Below, piece after piece: positions 36,036 to 43,872 of a DNA stretch of 64,000 nt. Source of the stretch: an uncultured Bacteroidales bacterium. GTDB taxonomy: Bacteria > Bacteroidota > Bacteroidia > Bacteroidales > Bacteroidaceae. Every line of letters begins with the position of its first letter. The first letter of the stretch is position 1. The notes beneath the pieces are model-generated. The model saw nothing but the letters and a program-made list of their open reading frames with translations, was not told the origin of the DNA and searched no databases. The stretch is from the NCBI GenBank assembly GCA_902763885.1, contig CACWTU010000006.1:62001-126000 (forward strand), written 5' to 3'. Both the position numbers and the translations under genes were made by a program.

Positions 36036-37043
36036 TTACTTCTGCAGAAGCTTGTCATTTGAACCCAGCACATCAACAATCTTGTGGATGTACATCTTCT
36101 TCATGTTCTCGCGTGCGGGCTTGAGATACTGACGGGGATCAAAGTGACTGGGGTTCTCAGCCAGATACTTACGTACGGCAGCTGTCATGGCCAGACGAGA
36201 GTCAGAGTCAATGTTGATCTTGCATACAGCGCTCTTTGAAGCCTCGCGGAGCTGCTCTTCAGGAATACCTACTGCATCGGGCAACTTGCCGCCGTATGCG
36301 TTGATTGTATCAACCTCTTCCTGAGGAACTGATGATGATCCGTGCAGAACGATGGGGAAGCCGGGGAGCTTCTTCTCAATCTCATGCAGAACATCGAATG
36401 CCAATGGAGGAGGAACCAGCTTGCCGGTCTTGGGGTCACGTGTGCACTGCTCGGGCTTGAACTTGTAAGCACCATGTGAAGTACCTATTGAGATAGCCAG
36501 TGAATCGCAACCTGTACGGGTAGCGAAATCGATAACCTCCTCAGGCTTGGTATAGTGTGAAACCTCACTTGCAACCTCGTCCTCAACACCTGCCAGAACG
36601 CCAAGCTCAGCCTCAACTGTAACATCATACTTGTGAGCGTACTCAACAACCTTTTTGGTGAGAGCGATATTCTCCTCATAAGGAAGAGCAGAACCGTCAA
36701 TCATAACTGATGAGAAGCCCATGTCGATGCAGTCCTTGCAAAGCTCGAAGCTGTCACCATGATCAAGGTGAAGAACGATCTCAGGATGAGCGCAGCCAAG
36801 CTCCTTGGCATACTCAACGGCACCCTGTGCCATGTAACGCAGGATAGTGGCGTTAGCGTAGTTGCGGGCACCCTTAGATACCTGCATGATAACCGGTGAC
36901 TTGGTCTCGACTGCAGCCTGTACGATAGCCTGCATCTGCTCCATAGTGTTGAAATTGAATGCCGGGATAGCATATCCGCCCTTGACGGCTGCGGCAAACA
37001 TTGCGCGGGTGTTTACAAGACCCAGTTCTTTGTAGCTTACCAT
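36036..37043 (-). CDS. fba: Class II fructose-bisphosphate aldolase
   Basis: 335 aa. Class II motifs are AIPAFNFNTMEQM, VLHLDHGDSFELC with zinc-binding His, VEAELGVLAG, SIGTSHGAYK and VLHGSSSVPQEE. It cleaves fructose-1,6-bisphosphate into two triose phosphates in glycolysis, using Zn2+, and runs the reverse reaction in gluconeogenesis. It is monocistronic with its own promoter and terminator. It lies next to the xylose cluster but is a general glycolytic gene; tagatose-bisphosphate aldolase activity is a less likely alternative. Confidence 0.93.
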   Translation of the reverse strand: MVSYKELGLVNTRAMFAAAVKGGYAIPAFNFNTMEQMQAIVQAAVETKSPVIMQVSKGARNYANATILRYMAQGAVEYAKELGCAHPEIVLHLDHGDSFELCKDCIDMGFSSVMIDGSALPYEENIALTKKVVEYAHKYDVTVEAELGVLAGVEDEVASEVSHYTKPEEVIDFATRTGCDSLAISIGTSHGAYKFKPEQCTRDPKTGKLVPPPLAFDVLHEIEKKLPGFPIVLHGSSSVPQEEVDTINAYGGKLPDAVGIPEEQLREASKSAVCKINIDSDSRLAMTAAVRKYLAENPSHFDPRQYLKPARENMKKMYIHKIVDVLGSNDKLLQK

Positions 37044-37097
37044 AAATTGAAATTATTATGTGATTAATTAATAAACTCTGTTTCCAGAAATCGGACA

Positions 37098-37127
37098 CAA
37101 AATTACATTCTTTGATAAGCTATCAAA
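37098..37127 (-). promoter_or_regulatory. -33/-7 promoter for fba
   Basis: On the minus strand TTTG (37127-37124), an 18-nt spacer and TAATTTTG (37105-37098), 54 nt upstream of the ATG. The spacer is slightly short. The rest of the 37044-37215 gap shows only a weak hairpin. Confidence 0.55.
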
Positions 37128-37215
37128 AAAGTATAGAGTAAAAAACAGCCAACTTTCACAAAGTTTAAACACATGTGCAGGAATCTGCTAACAGGACATT
37201 GCAATATAGACCTGT

Positions 37216-38301
37216 TCATCCTTGAATTTCTATAAAGACAGTACCCTTTTCCGGTTCCGTGACGGAACTGCTCATGCCCCTTACCATCATGAGTGAAAGT
37301 GAATCCTCACCTGTAGCGTCAAGTATGCAGCCTTCAGTATTCTCCTCACGGAAAGTCATGGTAATTCCGGATGTTTTCTCACTGTACTCCAATGTCATCT
37401 TTACAGGACTGCCGAACGGCATTATCCCGCAAAGCATCTCTTCTGTTATATGCTCAACCTTATCGGTAACCTTTGTGCCGAGCCCGTATTTGCTGCAGAA
37501 TGTATGGATTTTTCCAAACAACCCATACAGGTCAAAATATCTGTTTTCAAATACTGACTCAAGAGAGCGTATCCTGTTTATGAAAGCCCTTGTAGCAGGT
37601 TTACGGGGATTCTCAAAGATCTGTTCAGGAGTACCCTCCTCATAGACGATGCCGTCATTCAGGAACAGTATCCGTGTACTCACGTCACGCACAAACTGCA
37701 TCTCATGGCTTACTATACACATGGTCATACCCTGGTTTGCCAGATGCCTGATAACCGCAAGAACCTCACTTACCATAGTTGGATCCAAGGCCGATGTGGG
37801 CTCATCAAACAAAATTATCTCAGGCTCCATTGCCAGACAGCGGGCTATGGCCGCACGCTGCTTCTGACCGCCGGACAGTTCTCCAGGCAGGCAACCCGCC
37901 TTATCGTGAAGACCCACCATCCCAAGTAGTTCCATCCCCCTCTCCTCAGCCTCTGCACGTTTTTTTCCAAGCAGTGTCATAGGGCATAGAGTAAGATTAT
38001 CCAGTATGGTAAGATGCTCAAACAGATTGAAATTCTGGAACACCATACCCATCTTGCGCCGGATTAGGTTTATATCGGTCCCGCGGTCCAGAATATCCGT
38101 TCCGTCCACTTCAATCACTCCCGACGTAGGCTCCTCCAAGCGATTCAGACAACGCAACAATGTACTCTTACCGGTACCGGATGGGCCGATAACGGATACA
38201 ACCTCACCTTTCTCTATATCACAGTTTATATCCCTCAACACCGTCAGTTCATCACCGCCTGGCGTTCTGAACACTTTCTTAAGATGCTTTACCTTAATCA
38301 T
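37216..38301 (-). CDS. Polar amino-acid ABC transporter ATPase with extra C-terminal domain
   Basis: 361 aa; typical GlnQ/ArtP proteins are about 240-255. The ATPase part (1-245) has Walker A GPSGTGKST at 39-47, the Q-loop MVFQNFNLF, signature LSGGQKQRAA and Walker B IILFDEPTSALDP. The extra 110 residues are acidic. The final part (SLSLMMVRGMSSSVTEPEKGTVFIEI) resembles the end of HATPase/RsbW-like domains, but I cannot see the N, G1 and G2 boxes clearly. It energises uptake by the two permeases encoded just upstream and overlaps the SBP-permease gene by 4 nt. Confidence 0.88.
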   Translation of the reverse strand: MIKVKHLKKVFRTPGGDELTVLRDINCDIEKGEVVSVIGPSGTGKSTLLRCLNRLEEPTSGVIEVDGTDILDRGTDINLIRRKMGMVFQNFNLFEHLTILDNLTLCPMTLLGKKRAEAEERGMELLGMVGLHDKAGCLPGELSGGQKQRAAIARCLAMEPEIILFDEPTSALDPTMVSEVLAVIRHLANQGMTMCIVSHEMQFVRDVSTRILFLNDGIVYEEGTPEQIFENPRKPATRAFINRIRSLESVFENRYFDLYGLFGKIHTFCSKYGLGTKVTDKVEHITEEMLCGIMPFGSPVKMTLEYSEKTSGITMTFREENTEGCILDATGEDSLSLMMVRGMSSSVTEPEKGTVFIEIQG

Positions 38302-39794
38302 AAATCTCTACTTTTTGGAGTAAGTTGCCTTTCCAGGGCTTTAAGCCCCGAACCTGTCAGCCATGACAACACAATATAAACAACAGACACAAGAATGAGC
38401 GGAAAGAACGCATCAAGCGTACGCGCCCTGATTATATCGCTCGCCTTGGTCAAGTCAACCACTGCCACATAACCCACTACCGATGTCATTTTTATAAGCG
38501 CAATCACCTCACCTTTCAGCACAGGTATTATCCTGTTCATGGCCTGCGGCAGCACGACCTTACTGAATGTCTGGAATTTTCCTAATCCCAGAGCAAATCC
38601 GGCCTCCCATTGTCCTCTATCTACGCTCTCCATCCCCGTACGGAACACCTCGCTGAAATATGCCCCATAGTATAGCCCGAAACTCATTACTGTAACCCAG
38701 GTTCCGGTAATCCTGGATGAAGCGAATATCACATAGAACATAATCATCAGGATAACCAGCAGCGGGATTCCGCGCAACAGGTCAATCACTATTCCCATAG
38801 GTGAACTTACCACCCGTTTTCTGCTCATGCGCATTCTGCACATCAGCACACCTGCCATAACCGCAGCCAATAACGAGAGAACTGAAATCTGAATGGTCAC
38901 CCACAGCCCGTCTGCCATCAGTTTCCAACGCTGTTCCACCACCAGATTATTCTTGAAACTCTCTTTAATGCGATCCCACAAGCCGGCACGTTCAGTCATG
39001 CCAATGCCATCGTTACTCCTGCATACGGCTGCGCCTCCACCTTCTACATACGGATCAGAAAAAAGGACTTGCCTGGCACGCTCCTCCGTCCTGCGCATGT
39101 GAGACAGTATGACATCGATCTTACCGGAGTTTAATGCAGGGATAAGGGCGCTGAAATCATATATCTCATAATCCACAGAATATCCGGCCGCATCACAGAA
39201 CCTGTTGAACATATCCACCTCTATACCTGTAAGATTGTTTTCCTTGAGGAACAGATACGGATAGGTAATGGTAATTCCAACGTGAAGCGATCTTCTGCCG
39301 GATTGTTTTTCATGTCTATGGACAAGCAATGAAGCATCGGCCATAGAATCAGAGGCCGTTTTCCATTCATTGAGCCATCTGTCATACTCTCCTGAAGACT
39401 TTGCGTCTCTCAGATAACCGTTGAACCGGGAGCAAAGCAGGGAATCATCCTTTCGGAATCCGGCGCAGGCAGTTCCCTTGAGTATATTGTTGAACTTTAT
39501 TTCCAAACCGCGTGATTCAAGATTCAGCATTCTGGCCTGGATCTGGTCTATGATACAGAAATCAGCCCTGCCCTTCTCCACTGCAACCAGCAACTCACCC
39601 ACACCAAGCCTGATCACGTCAACGCCATCAATCTCTGAAAGCATGAGATCATAAGAGCTGCCCATTGACACTGCCACTCTGTACCCCCTGAGATCCTCTA
39701 CACCTTTTACCCCCGACAGGTCATGAACCTTGCGTCCGGTACAGGAAACGAGCCACAACATAGCCGCAATCAGAATGAACGACCATTTTCTCAT
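38298..39794 (-). CDS. Solute-binding/permease fusion of an amino-acid ABC importer
   Basis: 498 aa. The signal ends LWLVSC (Cys18). Residues 30-145 resemble the second half of an SBP_bac_3 protein: DLRGYRVAVSMGSS, LLVAVEKGRADFCIIDQ, then a GEYDRW tail. Residues 169-258 resemble the first half: HVGITITYPYLFLKENNLTGIEVDMFNRFC, ALNSGKIDVILSHMRRTEERARQVLFSDPYVEGG. The order is therefore reversed relative to normal binding proteins, a likely circular permutation. Residues 280-498 form the permease, with the EAA loop QWEAGFALGLGKFQTFSKVVLPQA. The protein probably captures a polar amino acid and passes it to the channel. The 4-nt overlaps with both neighbours indicate tight translational coupling. 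Confidence 0.85.
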   Translation of the reverse strand: MRKWSFILIAAMLWLVSCTGRKVHDLSGVKGVEDLRGYRVAVSMGSSYDLMLSEIDGVDVIRLGVGELLVAVEKGRADFCIIDQIQARMLNLESRGLEIKFNNILKGTACAGFRKDDSLLCSRFNGYLRDAKSSGEYDRWLNEWKTASDSMADASLLVHRHEKQSGRRSLHVGITITYPYLFLKENNLTGIEVDMFNRFCDAAGYSVDYEIYDFSALIPALNSGKIDVILSHMRRTEERARQVLFSDPYVEGGGAAVCRSNDGIGMTERAGLWDRIKESFKNNLVVEQRWKLMADGLWVTIQISVLSLLAAVMAGVLMCRMRMSRKRVVSSPMGIVIDLLRGIPLLVILMIMFYVIFASSRITGTWVTVMSFGLYYGAYFSEVFRTGMESVDRGQWEAGFALGLGKFQTFSKVVLPQAMNRIIPVLKGEVIALIKMTSVVGYVAVVDLTKASDIIRARTLDAFFPLILVSVVYIVLSWLTGSGLKALERQLTPKSRDL

Positions 39795-40471
39795 ATCTTA
39801 CGGCTTTTAGGAGTAATTCTCTTATCAAGAAGGTCAAGCAATGCCCCGAGAATCATTGTCAGCAACAGATAGACCGCAGCCACAAGAAGCAGCGGGAAAA
39901 ACGCATCAAAGGTGCGTGAACGGATAAGGTCACCTGCCTTGGTCAGATCCACGACGGCCACATAACCTATAATTGACGTACTCTTGACCAAAGTTATCAT
40001 CTGCCCCTTATATACAGGTATTATCTTTCTCAACGCCTGCGGCAGAATAACCTTCATGAATGTACTCCAGGGAGTGAGTCCCAACGCGAAACCGGCCTCC
40101 CACTGCCCACGGTTCACGCCCTCTATGCCCGAACGGAATATCTCACAGAAATAGGCACTGAAATAGAGAGTGAAACATACAATGGCGATCCATAAGGGAG
40201 ACAATGCCACGTCAGCCAGAACCACATAGAACAAAAGCAGCAGCAACACCAGCAACGGGATGGCACGCATCAGTTCCACATACCATTTTACTGAAGTCTT
40301 GGCCCAGTTCCGGGATCTCATTCTTATGGCACAAAGGAGTGCACCCATTAAGGTTGCGAGCAGGATTGACCACAAAGAGACCTTCAGGGTATTGACCAGG
40401 CCATCAGTCATCATCATCCAACGGTCCTCATACAGAAGGTTTGAATATATGCTCTCCCTAATTCCTGACAT
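39791..40471 (-). CDS. Amino-acid ABC transporter permease (HisM/GlnP type)
   Basis: 226 aa with about five membrane helices. The start region (YEDRWMMMTDGLVNTLKVSLWSILLATLMGALLC) is the typical His/Glu/Gln/Arg permease N-terminus, and the EAA loop is GQWEAGFALGLTPWSTFMKVILPQALRKIIPV. It is a close paralogue of the permease half of the next protein, so the two may form a heterodimer. It is the first gene of the three-gene importer operon; upstream only an imperfect -7 box (TAACTTAG) is seen. Confidence 0.9.
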   Translation of the reverse strand: MSGIRESIYSNLLYEDRWMMMTDGLVNTLKVSLWSILLATLMGALLCAIRMRSRNWAKTSVKWYVELMRAIPLLVLLLLLFYVVLADVALSPLWIAIVCFTLYFSAYFCEIFRSGIEGVNRGQWEAGFALGLTPWSTFMKVILPQALRKIIPVYKGQMITLVKSTSIIGYVAVVDLTKAGDLIRSRTFDAFFPLLLVAAVYLLLTMILGALLDLLDKRITPKSRKI

Positions 40472-40546
40472 AACACATTCAATATCCGCTAAGTTAGCAT
40501 TTATATCGCCTGCTTGTATATGTCACGCAAAAACTCCCGCAAACAT

Positions 40547-40577
40547 TTTGCCATTACAACAAATAATCATACCTTTG
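40547..40577 (+). promoter_or_regulatory. Bacteroidetes -33/-7 promoter for rpmE2
   Basis: TTTG at 40547-40550, a 19-nt spacer and TACCTTTG at 40570-40577. It leaves an untranslated leader of about 75 nt before ATG 40656. Confidence 0.7.
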
Positions 40578-40655
40578 CGCGCTGAAACCCCCATAGCATA
40601 GTTCCGCTTATATTCCGGCGGACATTTAATGGAGTAATTAAAAACAAAATAAGTT

Positions 40656-40913
40656 ATGAAAAAAGGTATTCATCCCGAGAGCTATCGTCCTGTAGTATTC
40701 AAGGACATGTCAAACGGTGATTGCTTCCTGTCACGCTCTACCTGCGCTACCAAGGAGACAATCGAGTTTGAAGGTCAGACCTATCCCCTGATCAAGATTG
40801 AAATTTCAAACACTTCTCACCCGTTCTTTACCGGTAAGTCAAAGCTGGTAGATACCGCAGGACGCGTGGACAAGTTCATGAGCCGTTACGCAAAGAGCCG
40901 CGGAGGCAAATGA
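40656..40913 (+). CDS. rpmE2: 50S ribosomal protein L31 type B
   Basis: 85 aa. It begins [21 protein letters not shown] and contains the family core [24 protein letters not shown]. The CxxC zinc knuckle of the type A protein is absent, which defines the zinc-independent type B form. It is a component of the large ribosomal subunit. The TGA stop is the first triplet of the 37-nt inverted repeat at 40911. Confidence 0.96.
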   Translation: MKKGIHPESYRPVVFKDMSNGDCFLSRSTCATKETIEFEGQTYPLIKIEISNTSHPFFTGKSKLVDTAGRVDKFMSRYAKSRGGK

Positions 40914-41033
40914 TACCATTGGGGACAGACCCCTTTGGTACTGTTTTATATAAAAATAGGAAGGTTCGGATGTCATGTCCGAACCTTTTTATTTTGAAAA
41001 CAGTACCAAAGGGGTCTGTCCCCAATGGTATCA
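40911..41033. repeat. Paired inverted hairpin repeat (GGGGACAG family) enclosing a terminator
   Basis: A perfect 37-nt inverted repeat (40911-40947 and 40997-41033). Each arm is itself a hairpin with the GGGG-ACAGA-CCCC core. Each arm begins with the TGA stop codon of the adjacent gene: rpmE2 on the plus strand and the DUF3256 gene on the minus strand. The arm core is that of the 13.55-kb copy with the AA/TT flanks exchanged. Confidence 0.85.
40952..40990. terminator. Bidirectional terminator between rpmE2 and the DUF3256 gene
   Basis: A perfect 10-bp stem (AAGGTTCGGA/TCCGAACCTT) with a 7-nt loop, an A-run on one side and a T-run on the other. Confidence 0.85.
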
Positions 41034-41654
41034 TTTTTTGAAGCGTTTGCCGGTCCAGGTGTAACGCAGGGGCTCAGGCTTGATCCAGGTCTTGTAGCGC
41101 TCCGCATCCTCACCGATATAGTCCAATGAGGTGTAACGGAACTCAAGCGCACCTTCAACAGGGGTCACAGACTGTAGCCTGAGCATGGACAGTTTCTTGA
41201 AATAATCCAGAGAGTCAGCCTTAAGAGCCTCCTTGGTGAGATAATCATCAAACTGCGGCAGTTCTATCAAATCCTTAAGCGGAACGGGCTTCCACTCTTC
41301 CGTATAGAATTCTATGCGCGAATCAGGATAACGGGCTGTTACCGTGCGCACTATGCAGATAAGATTCTTACCGTCCTTTCTCCCGAAAAGCGCCATATCC
41401 AACTGCCCCGCCCCTGAAGTCTTGACAGTGAGCATATTCTCCTGCAGCACAGTCATTTCACTCTCGCCACCCAGTTTGTTTTTCGCTACGGCTTTCATTC
41501 CATAGTCCATAAAATCCAGAAAATCCATACGTTCACTCTTGGTGAGAGTAGGCATAATTGAATCCGGCATGTTTATGAACAACGTCTTCAAATCAGCCGC
41601 ACTTGCCATTGTGCAACCAAGAGCCAGCAGTAATATGACAGTAATTCTTTTCAT
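41031..41654 (-). CDS. DUF3256 family secreted protein
   Basis: 207 aa with a signal peptide (MKRITVILLLALGCTMASA). The mature start, DLKTLFINMPDSIMPTLTKSERMDFLDFM, is the hallmark of the Bacteroidales DUF3256 family. The rest is probably beta-rich (LTVKTSGAGQLDMALFGRKDG). The family has no known function and is predicted periplasmic or outer-membrane linked. It starts 1 nt after truA as the last gene of the DUF151-rsmE-truA operon. Confidence 0.8.
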   Translation of the reverse strand: MKRITVILLLALGCTMASAADLKTLFINMPDSIMPTLTKSERMDFLDFMDYGMKAVAKNKLGGESEMTVLQENMLTVKTSGAGQLDMALFGRKDGKNLICIVRTVTARYPDSRIEFYTEEWKPVPLKDLIELPQFDDYLTKEALKADSLDYFKKLSMLRLQSVTPVEGALEFRYTSLDYIGEDAERYKTWIKPEPLRYTWTGKRFKK

Positions 41655-41655
41655 A

Positions 41656-42408
41656 TCAGTTTTTCAGATAAATGTCATCAGGATACTCTATCTTATATAG
41701 GAACAACCCCTGGGCAGGAGCCGAATCACCAGCCTGACAGCGGTCTTTCCTGAGTATTACCGATTTGAACTCATCGACAGTCATACGGTGACGACCCACC
41801 TCCATCAGTGTCCCCACTATGGCGCGTACCATATTCCTGAGAAAACGGTCAGCCGTGATGGTAAACACCCATCGTCCGTCAGGCAGTCTCTCCCACCCGG
41901 CTTCCGTAACATGACAGTCATTGGTCTTGGTATCAGTATGAAGCTTGCTGAAACTGGTAAAATCAACTGTTGAAAGCAACAGTTTTGCCGCGCTGGTCAT
42001 CAGTTCAAAGTCCGGCTCGTTCAGCAGATACCAGGAATAGTTCCTTTGGAACGCGCTTTTTTCAAGCGTCACGTAGTATTTGTATGTCCTTGAAACGGCA
42101 TCAAAACGGGCATGAGCATCGGGCCTGACAGGATAAACGCTGTGCACAGCTATATCAGGCGGGAGTATTCCGTTAAGTTTATGCTTGATCCATTCACAAT
42201 CCTGACATTCGTCCAGGTCAAAATGCGCTATCATCTGGGCTGCATGAACGCCGGCATCAGTACGTCCGGCGCCGGTCACGTCAACCTTTTGACGCAGGAA
42301 CAGAGCCAGAGCCTCCTCCAAGGTCTGCTGCACTGAAGGTGAATGCGGCTGAATCTGCCATCCGCTGTAGGCAGTACCGTCAAACTCTATGTCAGCAAAG
42401 TACCTCAT
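41656..42408 (-). CDS. truA: tRNA pseudouridine(38-40) synthase
   Basis: 250 aa from ATG 42408; the preceding codon in frame is TTG. TruA motifs are YFADIEFDGTAYSGWQIQ, GAGRTDAGVHAAQM with the catalytic Asp, and FLRNMVRAIVGTLMEVG. It isomerises uridines 38-40 in the tRNA anticodon arm. Its start shares one base with the rsmE stop (TGATG), giving translational coupling. Confidence 0.95.
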   Translation of the reverse strand: MRYFADIEFDGTAYSGWQIQPHSPSVQQTLEEALALFLRQKVDVTGAGRTDAGVHAAQMIAHFDLDECQDCEWIKHKLNGILPPDIAVHSVYPVRPDAHARFDAVSRTYKYYVTLEKSAFQRNYSWYLLNEPDFELMTSAAKLLLSTVDFTSFSKLHTDTKTNDCHVTEAGWERLPDGRWVFTITADRFLRNMVRAIVGTLMEVGRHRMTVDEFKSVILRKDRCQAGDSAPAQGLFLYKIEYPDDIYLKN

Positions 42409-43112
42409 CAACGTTTCTGTCCGGCCAGATTCATAATATGTACCGATACAAGCGCGGCGGTCTCAGTACGCAGGCGCGACGGGCCCAATGAGATTGGCTT
42501 GAAACCAGCTTTCAGAGCCATATCTATCTCAGCAGGGCTGAAATCACCCTCCGGACCTATCAGCACGACAGCATCATGCCCCGGAACCACGGCGTCCTGC
42601 AACAGCACTTTACTGCCAGGCTCACAATGAGCAATAAATTTGTCACCCCTCAAACCACTCTCTATAAACGTGCGGAAAGAGGTCATTCCGTTAAGGACAG
42701 GAAGAGTAGCCTTCTGTGACTGTTTCATGGCCGATACGGCAATCTTCTCTATGCGTTCCATCTTGATGACATCACGCTCAGAGTGCTCTGTCTTAAGGAA
42801 TGTAATCTCATCGACACCTATCTCAACGGCCTTCTCCACAAACCATTCATTGCGGTCCATCAGTTTGGTGGGAGCCATTGCAATATGCAGATGTCCGTTC
42901 CACAAAGCCTCCTGACGCTCCTCACTCTCTATATGAACAATACACCTTTTGCCCTGTGCCGCACTTATAACAGCATTATAGAAAGAGCCCTTTCCGTCTG
43001 TAATACGCAGGCTGTCACCCTCTTTCATGCGCAACACACGCAGACAATGCCCCGCCTCCTCCTGAGGCAGCTCCATATCACTCTTTATGTCAGGACAGTA
43101 GAATAACCACAT
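42408..43112 (-). CDS. rsmE: 16S rRNA (uracil(1498)-N(3))-methyltransferase
   Basis: 234 aa. An N-terminal PUA-like region (HCLRVLRMKEGDSLRITDGKGSFYNA) is followed by the SPOUT methyltransferase domain with the knot motif VLIGPEGDFSPAEIDMA and LGPSRLRTETAALVSVHIM. It methylates U1498 of 16S rRNA. It is the second gene of the operon, 6 nt after the DUF151 gene. Confidence 0.95.
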   Translation of the reverse strand: MWLFYCPDIKSDMELPQEEAGHCLRVLRMKEGDSLRITDGKGSFYNAVISAAQGKRCIVHIESEERQEALWNGHLHIAMAPTKLMDRNEWFVEKAVEIGVDEITFLKTEHSERDVIKMERIEKIAVSAMKQSQKATLPVLNGMTSFRTFIESGLRGDKFIAHCEPGSKVLLQDAVVPGHDAVVLIGPEGDFSPAEIDMALKAGFKPISLGPSRLRTETAALVSVHIMNLAGQKR

Positions 43113-43118
43113 AATGGT

Positions 43119-43700
43119 TCAGATAAGGTCAGAATCCGTTTCATCACTATGGCTGCGGCTGTTTATCTCATCCCTCAGCCTTGCAGCAAACTCATAGTTC
43201 TCATTGGCAACCGCCTGAGCCATAGCCTCCTTAAGCACCTTGGTGCTGGCCGTTGCAATGGGCAGCGAGTATGCGCCGTTTGACTCCAGACGCACGCAGT
43301 TACGTTCCAGCAGTTCCTCCTCTATGTAAACGGGCACACCCGTACGTACCGCAAGGGCAAGCGCATCCGATGTACGGCTGTCAACATACGTAACGTTTCC
43401 GTCACGCTCAATATAAATATGTGAGTAGAAAATACCGCCTTTGATTCTGTATATGTCAACCTCCACAAGAGATCCGTCAAATGATTTAAGTGTCTTAAGG
43501 TAAAGGTCATAAATACCCGGACGGGGCATCTTGTGGTGATACAGGCTTATGGCTATGGCCTGTGCCTCAAGCGGCCCCACAAGCACAGGCAGGCAACGTG
43601 TACCCCCTTTCTCGCGGAGCAATGTCACAAGTGCGAAATCTGACGGCAACCTGTTCAGAATCTCGCCCACCTCCATCTCTATCTTGGATTTCTTCTCCAT
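43119..43700 (-). CDS. Bifunctional nuclease family (DUF151) protein with UVR motif
   Basis: About 193 aa from ATG 43700. Another ATG at 43706 lies only 1 nt from the -7 box, so 43700 is preferred and the mRNA is nearly leaderless. Residues 10-135 are the DUF151 domain (LPVLVGPLEAQAIAI, TYVDSRTSDALALAVRTGVPVYIEEEL). Residues 155-182 form a UvrB/UvrC-type motif (AMAQAVANENYEFAARLRDEI). Family members have been linked to nuclease activity or stress signalling. It is first in the operon with rsmE, truA and the DUF3256 gene. Confidence 0.82.
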   Translation of the reverse strand: MEKKSKIEMEVGEILNRLPSDFALVTLLREKGGTRCLPVLVGPLEAQAIAISLYHHKMPRPGIYDLYLKTLKSFDGSLVEVDIYRIKGGIFYSHIYIERDGNVTYVDSRTSDALALAVRTGVPVYIEEELLERNCVRLESNGAYSLPIATASTKVLKEAMAQAVANENYEFAARLRDEINSRSHSDETDSDLI

Positions 43701-43707
43701 ACTCATG

Positions 43708-43715
43708 CAAAAATA
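43708..43715 (-). promoter_or_regulatory. -7 box for the DUF151-rsmE-truA operon
   Basis: TATTTTTG on the minus strand matches TAnnTTTG, 7 nt upstream of ATG 43700. Confidence 0.45.
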
Positions 43716-43735
43716 CTAAAAAGCAGTCAAACGCA

Positions 43736-43763
43736 GAAAACGAGTTGTCGTCACGACAACTCG
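43736..43763 (-). terminator. Terminator downstream of the rlmI-like gene
   Basis: CGAGTTGTCG and CGACAACTCG form a perfect 10-bp stem with a 3-nt loop, followed on the minus strand by TTTT. It lies about 110 nt after the rlmI-like stop; the intervening AT-rich bases show nothing else. Confidence 0.7.
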
Positions 43764-43872
43764 CTTTCAAATTAAATCTAATACCATGAAAAACACGTAG
43801 CAAAGATATGTGATTAATTTATATACATTCCTTATTCAGAATAAAAATCTTATCATTTAACATCTTTTCACA

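Noticed and set aside
30106..37043. A regulator (XylR) or SusC/D pair in the xylose cluster
   Set aside because: All open frames in the region belong to xylA, xylB, GH31 and fba; no regulator or transporter was found.
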